From the NCBI RefSeq assembly GCF_017815515.1, contig NZ_CP072611.1, positions 1,612,001 to 1,676,000 on the forward strand: a stretch of 64,000 nt of DNA, given 5' to 3'. Positions 37,437 through 46,358 of this stretch are shown here, in pieces; within the stretch, counting starts at the first letter, position 1; each line of letters starts with the position of its first letter. The notes below the pieces were generated by a model, which worked only from the letters and a program-made list of their open reading frames with translations, searched no databases and was not told where the DNA came from. Origin of the DNA: Aureimonas populi. Its GTDB lineage: Bacteria; Pseudomonadota; Alphaproteobacteria; Rhizobiales; Rhizobiaceae. The position numbers and the translations under genes are program-made.

Positions 37437-38584
37437 CGGCCTTCCTCCAGAAGCCGCAGGAGCGCCTGCATCACGGGATGGGCGTCCGCCACGATGGCCA
37501 GCTCCGCGCGCTCCACCATCGCCGCGTGCAGATCGGTGTTGACGGCGATGACGTGCTCGCAGGTGCCGATGCCCTGAAGGTGCTGCGGCGCGCCCGCGAT
37601 GCCGAGCGCCAGATAGCAGGAGGCGGAGAGGACGGTGCCGGAGGCGCCGACCTGCGCCTCGCGCGGCATGAGCCCCGCATCGCAGACCACGCGGCTCGCC
37701 CCCGCCGTCGCGCCCAGCGCGGCGGCCAGCCGTCGGAAGGCCTCGAAATCCACGATGCCGTTGCCGGCCGAGACGACGAAATCGGCCTCGGCCAGCGGCA
37801 GCCCGCCGGCCTGCGCGGGCAGGTGCTCGGCCGGCGCGTCCGCCGCCGGCGGCAGGTCCGGCTCGATGCGCCGGGCCTCCCGCTCCGGGCCGTCATAGGC
37901 GGCCAGCATGTCGGGCGCCACGGTCAGGAAGCGCGGCGGCGCGGCGATGGCCTGGTCGACCCCCCGGCTTCGGACGGATCGCACGAGGCCGCGCCGCGAT
38001 ATCTGCTCCACGCCGCAGAACAGGGCCTCGTCGCTCCAGGCCGCGAGGCGGCGCGCCAGATCGCCGCCCTCCGGCGATTCCGGCAGCACGAGATGGGCCG
38101 GCTTCAATTGCTCGATCAGCGCCGCCACGCTCGCCGCGCGGCGTTCGGGATGCAGGAGCGGCGGCAGGGCGACGAGGCGGTCGGCGCCCAGCGCCCCGGC
38201 CTCGTCGAGCGGCCTCTCCGTGGCCAGCACCACCGCGCCGCCCTCCTGGCTCAGCAGCCGTGCCGCGCCCAGCGTCTGGCGGTCGTGCGCGCTCAAGGGC
38301 CCGACGCCCGGATCGGCGACCACGAGCACGAGGAAGGCCGGATTGTCCACGGTGACGATCCGGGGCGCCGCCGCCCCGGCCCGCTCCCCTGCCACCGGCG
38401 CGCCGCGATGGGCGCGGTCGAGGCGCGGGCGCGGCTCGCGCCCGACAAGGAGGGCCGCCGCATCGGCGCGCGGATCGCGCCGGGGGCGGCCGGCGCGCGA
38501 GGCCCCGAGGTCGAAGCGCGGACGGCCCGGTCCGGCCACGCGCCGTCCCTCCCGTAAGGCGCGCGGGTCGAGGCGCGGCCTCAT
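37433..38584 (-). CDS. etfA: Electron transfer flavoprotein alpha subunit, dimethylglycine pathway
   Basis: A 383-residue EtfA/FixB-family protein. The N-terminal 75 residues are Arg/Pro-rich and poorly conserved in appearance; domain I begins near ITVDNPAFLVLVVADP-like sequence, and the C-terminal FAD-binding domain contains EADFVVSAGNGI, VGASGTVLSASCYLALGIAGAPQH and EHVIAVNTD (partly quoted). ATG 38584 overlaps the dgcB stop (ATGA). It should form a dedicated ETF with EtfB for the dimethylglycine step. The longer open frame upstream is a shadow of dgcB. Confidence 0.85.
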   Translation of the reverse strand: MRPRLDPRALREGRRVAGPGRPRFDLGASRAGRPRRDPRADAAALLVGREPRPRLDRAHRGAPVAGERAGAAAPRIVTVDNPAFLVLVVADPGVGPLSAHDRQTLGAARLLSQEGGAVVLATERPLDEAGALGADRLVALPPLLHPERRAASVAALIEQLKPAHLVLPESPEGGDLARRLAAWSDEALFCGVEQISRRGLVRSVRSRGVDQAIAAPPRFLTVAPDMLAAYDGPEREARRIEPDLPPAADAPAEHLPAQAGGLPLAEADFVVSAGNGIVDFEAFRRLAAALGATAGASRVVCDAGLMPREAQVGASGTVLSASCYLALGIAGAPQHLQGIGTCEHVIAVNTDLHAAMVERAELAIVADAHPVMQALLRLLEEGR

Positions 38585-40488
38585 GCCGGCACGGCCCGCC
38601 GGGGCGCGGGCGCCGCCTCCAGCGCGCGCAGCGCCAGCTCCGCGATGTCCAGAACGTCGGGCCGCTCCCCGACGACGCCCTCCAGCATGGCGGTGCATTG
38701 CGGGCAGGCGACCGCCACCACCGCCGCGCCCGTCTCCCTCGCCTGTTCCATGCGCAGGTCCGGGATGCGCCGCTCGCCGGCGATGTCCGTCACCGCCGCG
38801 CCGCCCCCGCCGCCGCAGCACAGCGCGCGCGGCCCCGATCGGGCCATCTCCACGCGCGTCATGCCGAGCCGGTCCAGCAGCCGCCGCGGCGCGTCGAACT
38901 CTCCATTGTAGCGGCCGAGATAGCAGGGGTCGTGATAGGTGACGCTCTGGCCGGCGGGCAGCGTGCCGAGGGCCAGCCGGCCGCCGGCCGCCAGCTCCTC
39001 GATCAGCGCCGTGTGGTGCACCACCTCGAAGGCGCCGCCGAAGGCAGGATATTCGTTGCGCAGCACATGCAGCGCGTGCGGGTCGGCGGTGGCGATGCGC
39101 TCGAAGCGATAGCGCCCCAGCGTCTCGATATTGGCGCGGGCGAGGCGCTGGAAGGTGGCCTCGTCGCCCAGCCGTCGGGCAAGGTCGCCGCAATCGCGCT
39201 CCTCCTCGCCCAGCACGGCATAGTCCACGCCCGCCGCGATCAGCAGGCGCAGGAGCGCGCGCAGGGAACGCCCGACGCGCAGGTCGTAGGCGCTGGTGCC
39301 CAGCCACAGGAGAAGGTCCGCCTCTCCGCGCTCCGCGATGCGGGGCAGGGGCAGGCCGGCCGCGAAATGGGTGCGCTCGGCCAGCGCCCGGCCGCCCGGC
39401 TCGTCTGCGCCGCGCATCTGCGCCAGCACCGCCTCGCCCTTGTGCGGCACGGCGCCGGCCTCCAGCGTCTGGAAGCGGCGGAGATCGACGATGGAATCGA
39501 CATGCTCGATCATCATCGGGCACTCCTCCACGCAGGCCCGGCAGGTGGTGCAGGACCAGAGCGTGTCGGGATGGAGAAGCCCTCTGAGAAGCGGCTCGTG
39601 CAGGCCGGACGCGCCGGAGACGGAGCGCGCGTTCGGATAGGCGCTGCCGGCATAGGCCGGGTTGCCGCCCGGCGTCATGGCGGCGGCAAGGTCCTGGATC
39701 AGGCGCTTGGGGTTCAGCGGCTGGCCGGCGGCAAAGGCCGGGCAGGCCGCCTCGCAGCGCCCGCACTGGATGCAGGCATCGAAGGAGAGAAGCCGGTTCC
39801 ACGGCAGGTCGGCCGGCGTTTCGACGCCGAGCCTGGCGGCGCCCAGGTCGAGCGGCGCAAGCGCCGTCTCGCGCGCGCCTTCGAAGCGGCCGGGACGCGG
39901 ATGGGCCACGAGATGCGCCGCCCCGGTGATCGCATGGCGCATCGGCCCCTTGCCCGTCTGCCAGGCAAGGCCGAGCCCGCCGGCGACGGCCAGGATCAGG
40001 CCGGGCCACGACAGGGCGGGCAGGAGAAGCGCCCGCGACAGGGCGGCGAGAAAGGCGCCGAGCCCGTAGCCGAGGAGCAGGAAGGGCAGGATCTGGAAGC
40101 TGCCGCCGGACAGGCGCCGGGGCCTGCCGGGCATCCGCCGCGCGCCCACCGCGACGCTTCCCGCCAGCATGACGGCAAAGGACAGCGCGACGAGGCCCCA
40201 ATAGAGGCGCGAGGCCCCGAGCGGGGGAAGGAGGGCAAGAGCGGCCAGGGCCGATCCGGCGACGAGCCCGCCCGCGACGAGCGCATGCATCCGCGCGGCA
40301 TACGGATCGCGCCCCACCACGTGGTGCACGTCCACCAGATAGCGCCGGGGCAGGCCGAGAAGGCCGGCGGCCCACCCCACCCGCGCCGGGCGGCCCGCCT
40401 TCCACAGCCGCGCGCGGCCCGCGATCATCAGCCCGGCAAGGGCCGCCATGAGAAGGACGAGCGCGGGGAGGAACGACGCGCCGTCCAT
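38581..40488 (-). CDS. dgcB: Dimethylglycine catabolism Fe-S/membrane subunit
   Basis: A 635-residue protein with about five N-terminal membrane helices (residues 5-215, DUF3483-like), then two 4Fe-4S ferredoxin motifs: Cys239/242/245/249 (CIQCGRCEAACP) and Cys313/316/319/323 (CTTCRACVEECP). It ends with two CCG-type segments, including ALCCGGGGGA, which may bind a further cluster. DgcB pairs with DgcA in dimethylglycine demethylation and likely links it to ETF or the membrane. ATG 40488 is four bases from the dgcA stop. The length fits Pseudomonas DgcB. Confidence 0.88.
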   Translation of the reverse strand: MDGASFLPALVLLMAALAGLMIAGRARLWKAGRPARVGWAAGLLGLPRRYLVDVHHVVGRDPYAARMHALVAGGLVAGSALAALALLPPLGASRLYWGLVALSFAVMLAGSVAVGARRMPGRPRRLSGGSFQILPFLLLGYGLGAFLAALSRALLLPALSWPGLILAVAGGLGLAWQTGKGPMRHAITGAAHLVAHPRPGRFEGARETALAPLDLGAARLGVETPADLPWNRLLSFDACIQCGRCEAACPAFAAGQPLNPKRLIQDLAAAMTPGGNPAYAGSAYPNARSVSGASGLHEPLLRGLLHPDTLWSCTTCRACVEECPMMIEHVDSIVDLRRFQTLEAGAVPHKGEAVLAQMRGADEPGGRALAERTHFAAGLPLPRIAERGEADLLLWLGTSAYDLRVGRSLRALLRLLIAAGVDYAVLGEEERDCGDLARRLGDEATFQRLARANIETLGRYRFERIATADPHALHVLRNEYPAFGGAFEVVHHTALIEELAAGGRLALGTLPAGQSVTYHDPCYLGRYNGEFDAPRRLLDRLGMTRVEMARSGPRALCCGGGGGAAVTDIAGERRIPDLRMEQARETGAAVVAVACPQCTAMLEGVVGERPDVLDIAELALRALEAAPAPRRAVPA

Positions 40489-40492
40489 GGGG

Positions 40493-42532
40493 CTAGAGAT
40501 CCTTGCAGAGCCGGAGCGCGTCGTAGATCGCGGCGTGGATGTTGCGGCCGGCCACCGCGTCGCCGATGCGGTAGAGATGAAAGCCGTCTCCGCAGGCCGG
40601 CTGGGGGCGGCCCGCCACCAGCGCGTCCAGATCGGTCTGGCCGCCATTGGCGGACTTCTCCTTCAGGCCGAAATAGAGCGCGTCGGCCGGCAGGGTGCCG
40701 TACTCCACCACCACGCGGTCCACCACGCGCTCCTCCTCCGCGTCGGTGTGCGTGTTGCGCAGGGCCGCCACGAGGCGGTTGCCTTCCGGGTAGACCTCGA
40801 TCAGCTCCATGTTCGGCGTCATCACCACGCCGAGCTTGTAGAGTTCGCGGATGTGGATCGGCTGGTTGGTGGTGCCGATCTCCTCGCCCACCATCCGGTC
40901 GTGCGTGGCGATCTCCACCAGGCAGCCGCGTCTGGCCATGTGCTCGGCGGTGGAGGCGGCGTTGTGCTGGCCCTGCTCGTCGTAGAGGAGGATCGAGCCG
41001 GTCGGCTCTATCCGGCCGGTGAGGATGTCCCAGGTGGAGACGGCGTGCCGGTCCGCCCCCTTGGCATGGCCGAGGCTGGGCGTGCCGCCGGTGGCGACCA
41101 GCACCACGTCGGGCGCCTCGGCCAGGATGGCGGCCTCGGTGGCCTGCGTGCCGTAGCGCAGGTCGACGCCGAGCTTCACCGCCTGCCCGTGCAGCCAGCG
41201 TGGAATGCCCGACAGCGCCTCGCGCCACGTGGCCTTGGCCGCGACGGAGACCTGGCCGCCGGCCAGCGGCTCCTTCTCGAAGAGGACGACGTGGTGGCCG
41301 CGCTCGGCGCACACGCGCGCCGCCTCCAGCCCGGCCGGCCCCGCGCCCACGATGACCACCTTCCTGCGCGTGCCGGCCCTCGGCACGACATGGGGCATGG
41401 TCGCCTCGCGCCCCGTGGCCGCGTTCTGGATGCACAGGGCGTCGCCCCCCACATAGATGCGGTCGATGCAGTAGCCGGCCCCCACGCATTGGCGGATGTC
41501 CTCGGCGCGCCCCTCCTGGAGCTTCTTCACCAGATGCGGGTCGGCGATGTGCGCGCGCGTCATCGCCACCATGTCCACATGGCCCTCGTGGACGGCCCGC
41601 GCGGCCGTGGCGAGGTCGGTGACGCGCTGGGCGTGGAAGACGGGCACGTCCACCTCGCGCTTGATGGCGCTGGGAAGATAGAGGAAGGGCGCGACCGGAA
41701 AGCTCATGTTCGGCAGGGAGATGGCATGGGCTATGTGGTCTCGCGCCTGCCCGCCGACGATGTTGAGGAAGTCCACCAGCCCGCGCCGGGCGTAGTCCGT
41801 CGCGATGCTCAGGAGGTCGTCCTGCGTAAGCCCGTCGGAGACCAGCTCGTCCCCCGACATGCGCATGCCGATCACGTAGTCCTCGCCGGCCGCCGCTCGC
41901 ATGGCCTCCAGCACCTCGATGCCGAAGCGCATCCGGTTTTCCAGGCTCCCGCCATAGCCGTCGGTGCGCCGGTTGACCGAAGGGCTCCAGAACTGGTCCA
42001 CGAGGTGGCCGTGCGCGGCGGAGATCTCGCAGCCGTCGAGCCCGCCCTCGCGGCAGCGGCGCGCCGCCTCGCCGAAGGCTTTCACCACGCGGGCGATATC
42101 CTCCCTCTCCATCTCCTTGGGCACGGATCGGGAGGCCGGCTCGCGGCGCACGGACGGGGCGATGACGGGCGCCCAGTTGTCTGTGTCCCATTTGGTGCGC
42201 CGGCCCATATGGGTGAGCTGCACCATCAGGCTGGCGCCGTGGCGGTGGATGCGCTCGGAGAACTCGCGGAAGAACGGCACCACCGCGTCGGAGCCGACAT
42301 CGATCTGGTTCCACGGCGTGGCGGGGCTGTCCAGCGCCACGGAGGAGGAGCCGCCGAACATGGTCAGCCCGATGCCGCCCTTCGCCTTCTCCTCGTGATA
42401 GAGCTGGTAGCGCTCCTGCGGCTTGCCGTCCTGGCCGTAGCCGGGCGCGTGGCTGGTGGACATCACCCGGTTGCGGATGGTGAGGCCCTTGATCGTGAGG
42501 GGCCTGAGCAGGGCCTCGGCATGGGCGATCAT
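40493..42532 (-). CDS. dgcA: Dimethylglycine demethylase flavoprotein subunit
   Basis: A 679-residue flavoprotein of the trimethylamine dehydrogenase / old-yellow-enzyme family. The N-terminal TIM barrel (FMN) has NRVMSTSHAPGYG, MVQLTHMGRR, and ISAAHGHLVDQFWSP with the catalytic-region residues; the C-terminal part has an ADP-binding Rossmann motif VVIVGAGPAGLEAARV. In the cluster region Cys349, Cys355 and Cys367 are present, but the position of the second TMADH ligand is Ala352 (CVGAGYC). It converts N,N-dimethylglycine to sarcosine. ATG 42532 follows gbcB by two bases. Confidence 0.9.
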   Translation of the reverse strand: MIAHAEALLRPLTIKGLTIRNRVMSTSHAPGYGQDGKPQERYQLYHEEKAKGGIGLTMFGGSSSVALDSPATPWNQIDVGSDAVVPFFREFSERIHRHGASLMVQLTHMGRRTKWDTDNWAPVIAPSVRREPASRSVPKEMEREDIARVVKAFGEAARRCREGGLDGCEISAAHGHLVDQFWSPSVNRRTDGYGGSLENRMRFGIEVLEAMRAAAGEDYVIGMRMSGDELVSDGLTQDDLLSIATDYARRGLVDFLNIVGGQARDHIAHAISLPNMSFPVAPFLYLPSAIKREVDVPVFHAQRVTDLATAARAVHEGHVDMVAMTRAHIADPHLVKKLQEGRAEDIRQCVGAGYCIDRIYVGGDALCIQNAATGREATMPHVVPRAGTRRKVVIVGAGPAGLEAARVCAERGHHVVLFEKEPLAGGQVSVAAKATWREALSGIPRWLHGQAVKLGVDLRYGTQATEAAILAEAPDVVLVATGGTPSLGHAKGADRHAVSTWDILTGRIEPTGSILLYDEQGQHNAASTAEHMARRGCLVEIATHDRMVGEEIGTTNQPIHIRELYKLGVVMTPNMELIEVYPEGNRLVAALRNTHTDAEEERVVDRVVVEYGTLPADALYFGLKEKSANGGQTDLDALVAGRPQPACGDGFHLYRIGDAVAGRNIHAAIYDALRLCKDL

Positions 42533-42534
42533 CC

Positions 42535-43641
42535 CTAGCGCTCCACGGTCACGTCGGAGCGGGGCCGGGAGCAGCAGATCAGCATCATGCCCGCGTCCAC
42601 CTCGCGCTGGCGGATGCCGCCCTGGTGGCGCATCTCCACCTCGCCGGAGAGCTTTCTCGACTTGCAGGTGCCGCACAGGCCCTTGGAGCAGGAGGAGGGC
42701 AAACGCATGCCGGCCCGGCGCGCCGCCTCCAGGATCGTCATGGTCTCAGGACATTCCACCACGCGTTTCGTCTTCGCGAACTCGATCCGCCAGGTCTTCA
42801 CCTCGCTTTCGAGCGAGGCGGCGGCCTCCTCCACCTCCGCCTGCTCCCGCGGCGCCAGCTCGTCGAAGTTGAAGCTCTCCTCGTGATGGCGAGCCATGTC
42901 GAAGCCGGCCTCCTTCAGGATGGCGCGCACGGCGGCCATGAAGGGCGAGGGGCCGCAGACGAAGATCTCGCGGGTCAGGAAATCGGGTGCCACCGCCTCG
43001 ATGGAGGCGCGCGAGATGCGGCCCCTGAAGCCGTGCCAGGCCTGGAGCGGGCTGTCGGCCTCCACGATATGGGCCGCGCGGATGGAGCGGTTGCGCCGCG
43101 CCATCATGGCGATCTCGTCGGCGAACACGATGTCGCGCGGCGAGCGGGCGGCGTGGAGGAAGATCGTGTCGCGGATCTCGGCAAGATCGTAGGCCGTGCG
43201 CGCCATCGACATCATGGGCGTGACGCCCGAGCCGCCGGAGATGAGGAGGTAGCGGCCGGTGCGCGAAGGGTGGCGGCTCCAGGAGAAATCGCCCATGGGG
43301 CCGGCCGCCTTCAGCATCTGGCCGGGGCGGAAATGGTCGTGCAGCCAGTTGGAGACCGGCCCGCCCGGCACGCGCTTGACGGTGATGGACACGGTGTCGG
43401 GCCGCGAGGGCGCCGAGGAGATCGTGTAGCAGCGGTGGACGGGCTCGCCCCCGATCTCGAACTCGAAGGTGAGGAACTGGCCCGGCTGATAGGCGAAGCG
43501 GCGCTGCGAGCGCGGCGCGAAGATGAAGCTCTTCACGTCCTCCGCCTCCTCGCGCACGGCCCGGCAGATGAGGACGTCGTCCTCCTCCGGGTTCCAGGCG
43601 TAGAAGCCGGTGGCGGCCGGCGCGGGGCTGGTCGCGTCCAT
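42535..43641 (-). CDS. gbcB: Glycine betaine monooxygenase reductase subunit
   Basis: A 368-residue ferredoxin-NAD(P)H reductase fused to a C-terminal plant-type 2Fe-2S ferredoxin. FAD binding is by HRCYTISSAPSRPD, the NAD domain has LLISGGSGVTPMMSM and IFVCGPSPFM, and the ferredoxin cysteines are in SSCSKGLCGTCKSRKL plus a final Cys near ICC. It supplies electrons to the Rieske oxygenase GbcA. ATG 43641 lies 8 bp after the gbcA stop. Confidence 0.93.
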   Translation of the reverse strand: MDATSPAPAATGFYAWNPEEDDVLICRAVREEAEDVKSFIFAPRSQRRFAYQPGQFLTFEFEIGGEPVHRCYTISSAPSRPDTVSITVKRVPGGPVSNWLHDHFRPGQMLKAAGPMGDFSWSRHPSRTGRYLLISGGSGVTPMMSMARTAYDLAEIRDTIFLHAARSPRDIVFADEIAMMARRNRSIRAAHIVEADSPLQAWHGFRGRISRASIEAVAPDFLTREIFVCGPSPFMAAVRAILKEAGFDMARHHEESFNFDELAPREQAEVEEAAASLESEVKTWRIEFAKTKRVVECPETMTILEAARRAGMRLPSSCSKGLCGTCKSRKLSGEVEMRHQGGIRQREVDAGMMLICCSRPRSDVTVER

Positions 43642-43649
43642 GCCCGGCG

Positions 43650-44927
43650 TCAGGCGGCCACGGCGGCGGCGACGGGCGCCGGGTCGAAATGGGCGCGCAT
43701 CCGCCCGACATACCAGTTGCAGAACTTCTCCACGAGCATCTCGGTGTGGGGCGAGTAGGGCCCCGGCTCGTAGCCGGCGGTGCGCGCGCCCTCCTGGCAG
43801 AAGCCGACCAGCTCGGAATCCTGCGCGTTGGTGGCCATCCAGACCGAGATCAGGTTTTCGAGGTCGTAGTCCACGCCCTCCACCGCGTCCTTGTGCACCA
43901 GCCATTTGGTGCGCACCAGCGAGCGGTTCTCGTCCAGCGGGATCACCGCGAAGGTGACGGCGTGGTCGCCCATGAAATGGTGCCAGCTATTGGGCTGGGT
44001 CCAGAAATGCAGGCCGCCCATGCGCGCGCTGGGGAAGGGCCCCATCGGCAGCCTGCAGGCCGCCCGCGTGTCCATCGTATGGCTCTCGCCGTCGCCGTCC
44101 AGCGGCAGGCGCTCGGTGCGGTAGCCGGTCACCATGTCGTCCAGGTGCTCCAGCATCCGGCTGGGAATTCCCGCCCGCTCCCAGTCGCCATGGCTGTCGT
44201 CGACGAGGCAGCCGTAGCGCCGCGCCTGCTCGCGCTCCATCTCGTCCAGGTCCTCGGGCGCGAAGCCGAAGCCGTAGGCGAAGAGGGGCACGGTCAGCTC
44301 GGGATGGTTCGCGCCGCAATGGTAGCACTCGCGGTTGTTCTCCATCGTCAGCTTCCAGTTGCCCGGCTCGATGAGATCGTGGCTGTAGGCGACCTTGGCG
44401 TCCCTGATGTTGTGGGGCGCGATATAGGGGCCCATCGCGGCGGCCATCTGGTCGAAATCGGCCGGCGGCTCCTGTGCGAGGCAGATGAAGATGAGGCCCT
44501 CCAGCGAGCGGAGATGGACGGGCTTCAGCCCGTGGCAGCCGCGGTCGAACCCCTCTCCCATGTGCTCGGCATGGATGAGCGCGCCTTCCAGATTGTAGGT
44601 CCAGGTGTGGTAGCGGCACACGAGGTTGCCGACCGTGCCCTTCTCCTCGTGCACCAGCCGCGCGCCGCGATGGCGGCAGACATTGTGGAAGGCGCGCACG
44701 CCCCCCTCGTCGTCGCGCACGATCAGGATGGCGTTGCGCCCGATATCGAGCGTCATCACGTCGCCGGGCTCGGGAATGTCGGGCTCGACGCCCACGAAGA
44801 TCCAGTGCCGCTCGAAGATCGCCTCCATGTCGGCGGCGAAGATCTCCGGGCTGGTGTAGAACGGCGCGTCGAGCGAATAGCCCGGCCGGCGGCCCCTGAG
44901 CAGCGTCTTCAGCATTGTCTGAGCCAT
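43650..44927 (-). CDS. gbcA: Glycine betaine monooxygenase, Rieske oxygenase subunit
   Basis: A 425-residue ring-hydroxylating-type oxygenase. Rieske ligands are Cys84, His86, Cys104 and His107 (CRHRGA, CRYHTW); the mononuclear iron site includes His203 and His208 (ECYHCGANHPE). GbcAB oxidatively demethylates glycine betaine to dimethylglycine and formaldehyde. Stachydrine and carnitine oxygenases are related, but the neighbouring dgc, sox, and opuA genes favour betaine. ATG 44927 has AGGA nine bases upstream; a TTG three codons earlier is also in frame. It heads the gbcA-gbcB-dgcA-dgcB-etfA-etfB operon. Confidence 0.92.
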   Translation of the reverse strand: MAQTMLKTLLRGRRPGYSLDAPFYTSPEIFAADMEAIFERHWIFVGVEPDIPEPGDVMTLDIGRNAILIVRDDEGGVRAFHNVCRHRGARLVHEEKGTVGNLVCRYHTWTYNLEGALIHAEHMGEGFDRGCHGLKPVHLRSLEGLIFICLAQEPPADFDQMAAAMGPYIAPHNIRDAKVAYSHDLIEPGNWKLTMENNRECYHCGANHPELTVPLFAYGFGFAPEDLDEMEREQARRYGCLVDDSHGDWERAGIPSRMLEHLDDMVTGYRTERLPLDGDGESHTMDTRAACRLPMGPFPSARMGGLHFWTQPNSWHHFMGDHAVTFAVIPLDENRSLVRTKWLVHKDAVEGVDYDLENLISVWMATNAQDSELVGFCQEGARTAGYEPGPYSPHTEMLVEKFCNWYVGRMRAHFDPAPVAAAVAA

Positions 44928-45125
44928 GACGTCCAATCCTCGAGCGGGGCGCCGGTATCGTCGCAGTCTGGGGCCGGCCCGCGCGCCAATACTTTCTCAA
45001 ACGCGACATGGACCGGGAGCTTTTGCGCCATGCCGGCTCGCGCCCGGGTTGTCTTCACGAACATCATATTGGAATTATGCCAAAATTCGGAGCATGATGA
45101 GATTTGCCGCAGGAGGGCTGTCGCG
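44928..45125. promoter_or_regulatory. Divergent promoter region of gbcA and the GbdR-like regulator
   Basis: This 198-bp region separates divergent start codons. Most is GC-rich, but 45058-45102 is distinctly AT-richer, with an inverted repeat GAATT-N7-AATTC (45075-45091) that could lie in a promoter or operator. The regulator gene has AGGAGG upstream of its ATG. GbdR-type activators bind near such starts, but I did not identify a specific known site. Confidence 0.4.
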
Positions 45126-46166
45126 ATGAACATGCACATGACGCTTCGCAAGCTTCAGGCGGCAAGGCCGGCGCAGCTTCGCGTCGGCTTTCTCTTGGCC
45201 AACAATTTCACCCTGAGCGCCCTGTCGCTCTTCGTCGACGCGCTGCGCCTGGCGGCGGACGAGGGCGACCGCTCGCGCCCCATCCACTGCTCCTGGGCGG
45301 TGATGGCGGCGCGCGGCGAGCCGGTGCGCTCCAGTTGCGGGGTGCAGGTCACGCGCACCGCGCCGCTGAGCGACCCCGCCTCCTTCGACTACATCGTGGT
45401 GGTGGGCGGCCTGCTCCATGCCGGCGAGCAGATGGACGAGGCCTCGCTCGCCTATCTGCGCTCGGCCGCGGCGCTCGGCGTGCCGCTGGTGGGCGTGTGC
45501 ACGGGCTCCTTCGTGCTCTCGCGCGCCGGGCTGATGAAGGGGCGCCGCTGCTGCGTTTCCTGGTATCACTACGCCGATTTCGAGGCCGAGTTCCCCGACC
45601 AGGTGCCGGATGCCGACCGCCTCTTCATCGTGGACCGCGACCGCATCACCTGCGCCGGCGGCTCGGGGGTCGCCGACCTCGCGGCCCATCTCATCGAGCG
45701 CCATGTGGGGCAGGCGGCGGCGCAGAAGAGCCTGCACGTCCTGCAGATGCAGAACGCGCGCGCCGGCTCCCACGCCCAGCCCCATCCCGATTCCGGCCCG
45801 GCCGACGACGAGCGCGTGCGCCGCGCCATCCTCGTCATGGAGCAGCATGTGGCTGAGCCTCTGGCCATCGAGGCCATCGCGGGCAAGCTGAAGCTCTCCA
45901 CCCGCCAGCTCGAGCGCCTGTTCCAGGAAACGATCGGCCAGAGCCCGGCCGCCGCCTATCGCCGCCTGCGCCTGCGCTATGCCCGCCGGCTCCTGGAGAC
46001 GACGCGCAAGAGCGTGACCGAGATCGCGGTGGAATCGGGCTTTTGCGACGGGGCGCATTTCGCCAGGCAATTCAGGGGGTTCTTCGGCTTCGCCCCGCGC
46101 GATGCCCGCCACCGCCGCATTCCCGCCGCACATGCGGCGGTTGACGCGGCGGGAGCCGTGCTTTAG
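45126..46166 (+). CDS. AraC-family regulator with DJ-1/GATase-like domain, GbdR-like
   Basis: A 346-residue regulator. The N-terminal half is a class I glutamine-amidotransferase-like (DJ-1/PfpI) domain with VGVCTGSFVLSRAGLM, where Cys sits at the nucleophile-elbow position; the C-terminal AraC domain has two HTH segments (IEAIAGKLKLSTRQLERLFQ and VTEIAVESGFCDGAHFARQFR, partly quoted). GbdR, which senses betaine and dimethylglycine and activates gbc, dgc and sox genes in Pseudomonas, has this architecture. Divergent position next to gbcA supports the same job here. Confidence 0.85.
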   Translation: MNMHMTLRKLQAARPAQLRVGFLLANNFTLSALSLFVDALRLAADEGDRSRPIHCSWAVMAARGEPVRSSCGVQVTRTAPLSDPASFDYIVVVGGLLHAGEQMDEASLAYLRSAAALGVPLVGVCTGSFVLSRAGLMKGRRCCVSWYHYADFEAEFPDQVPDADRLFIVDRDRITCAGGSGVADLAAHLIERHVGQAAAQKSLHVLQMQNARAGSHAQPHPDSGPADDERVRRAILVMEQHVAEPLAIEAIAGKLKLSTRQLERLFQETIGQSPAAAYRRLRLRYARRLLETTRKSVTEIAVESGFCDGAHFARQFRGFFGFAPRDARHRRIPAAHAAVDAAGAVL

Positions 46167-46358
46167 CCAAGGCCACCTTCGAGCGGCGGCGCTCGGCCCA
46201 CTGGCCCACTTCCTTCGCGCCGCCATGTCCTCTGTCGGGATTCTACCCGTCCTTGTCCGTTCCAGCATCGCAGCGGCCAGGGCTTCCCGTCACGATCCCG
46301 CAATAACCGCGTCCGGACGCCTCTCTTCGGCGGATCGCGCGGCCACGACGGAGTATCG

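Noticed and set aside
34218..37577. A 1119-codon forward frame across dctB, dctA and etfB
   Set aside because: It crosses genes on both strands and has the Arg/Ala/Gly-rich composition of a shadow; the true genes have clear domains in other frames.
37433..40405. A 990-codon reverse-strand frame covering dgcB and etfA
   Set aside because: Only its last 384 codons are the real etfA. The rest runs antiphase to dgcB, whose own frame carries the intact ferredoxin motifs.
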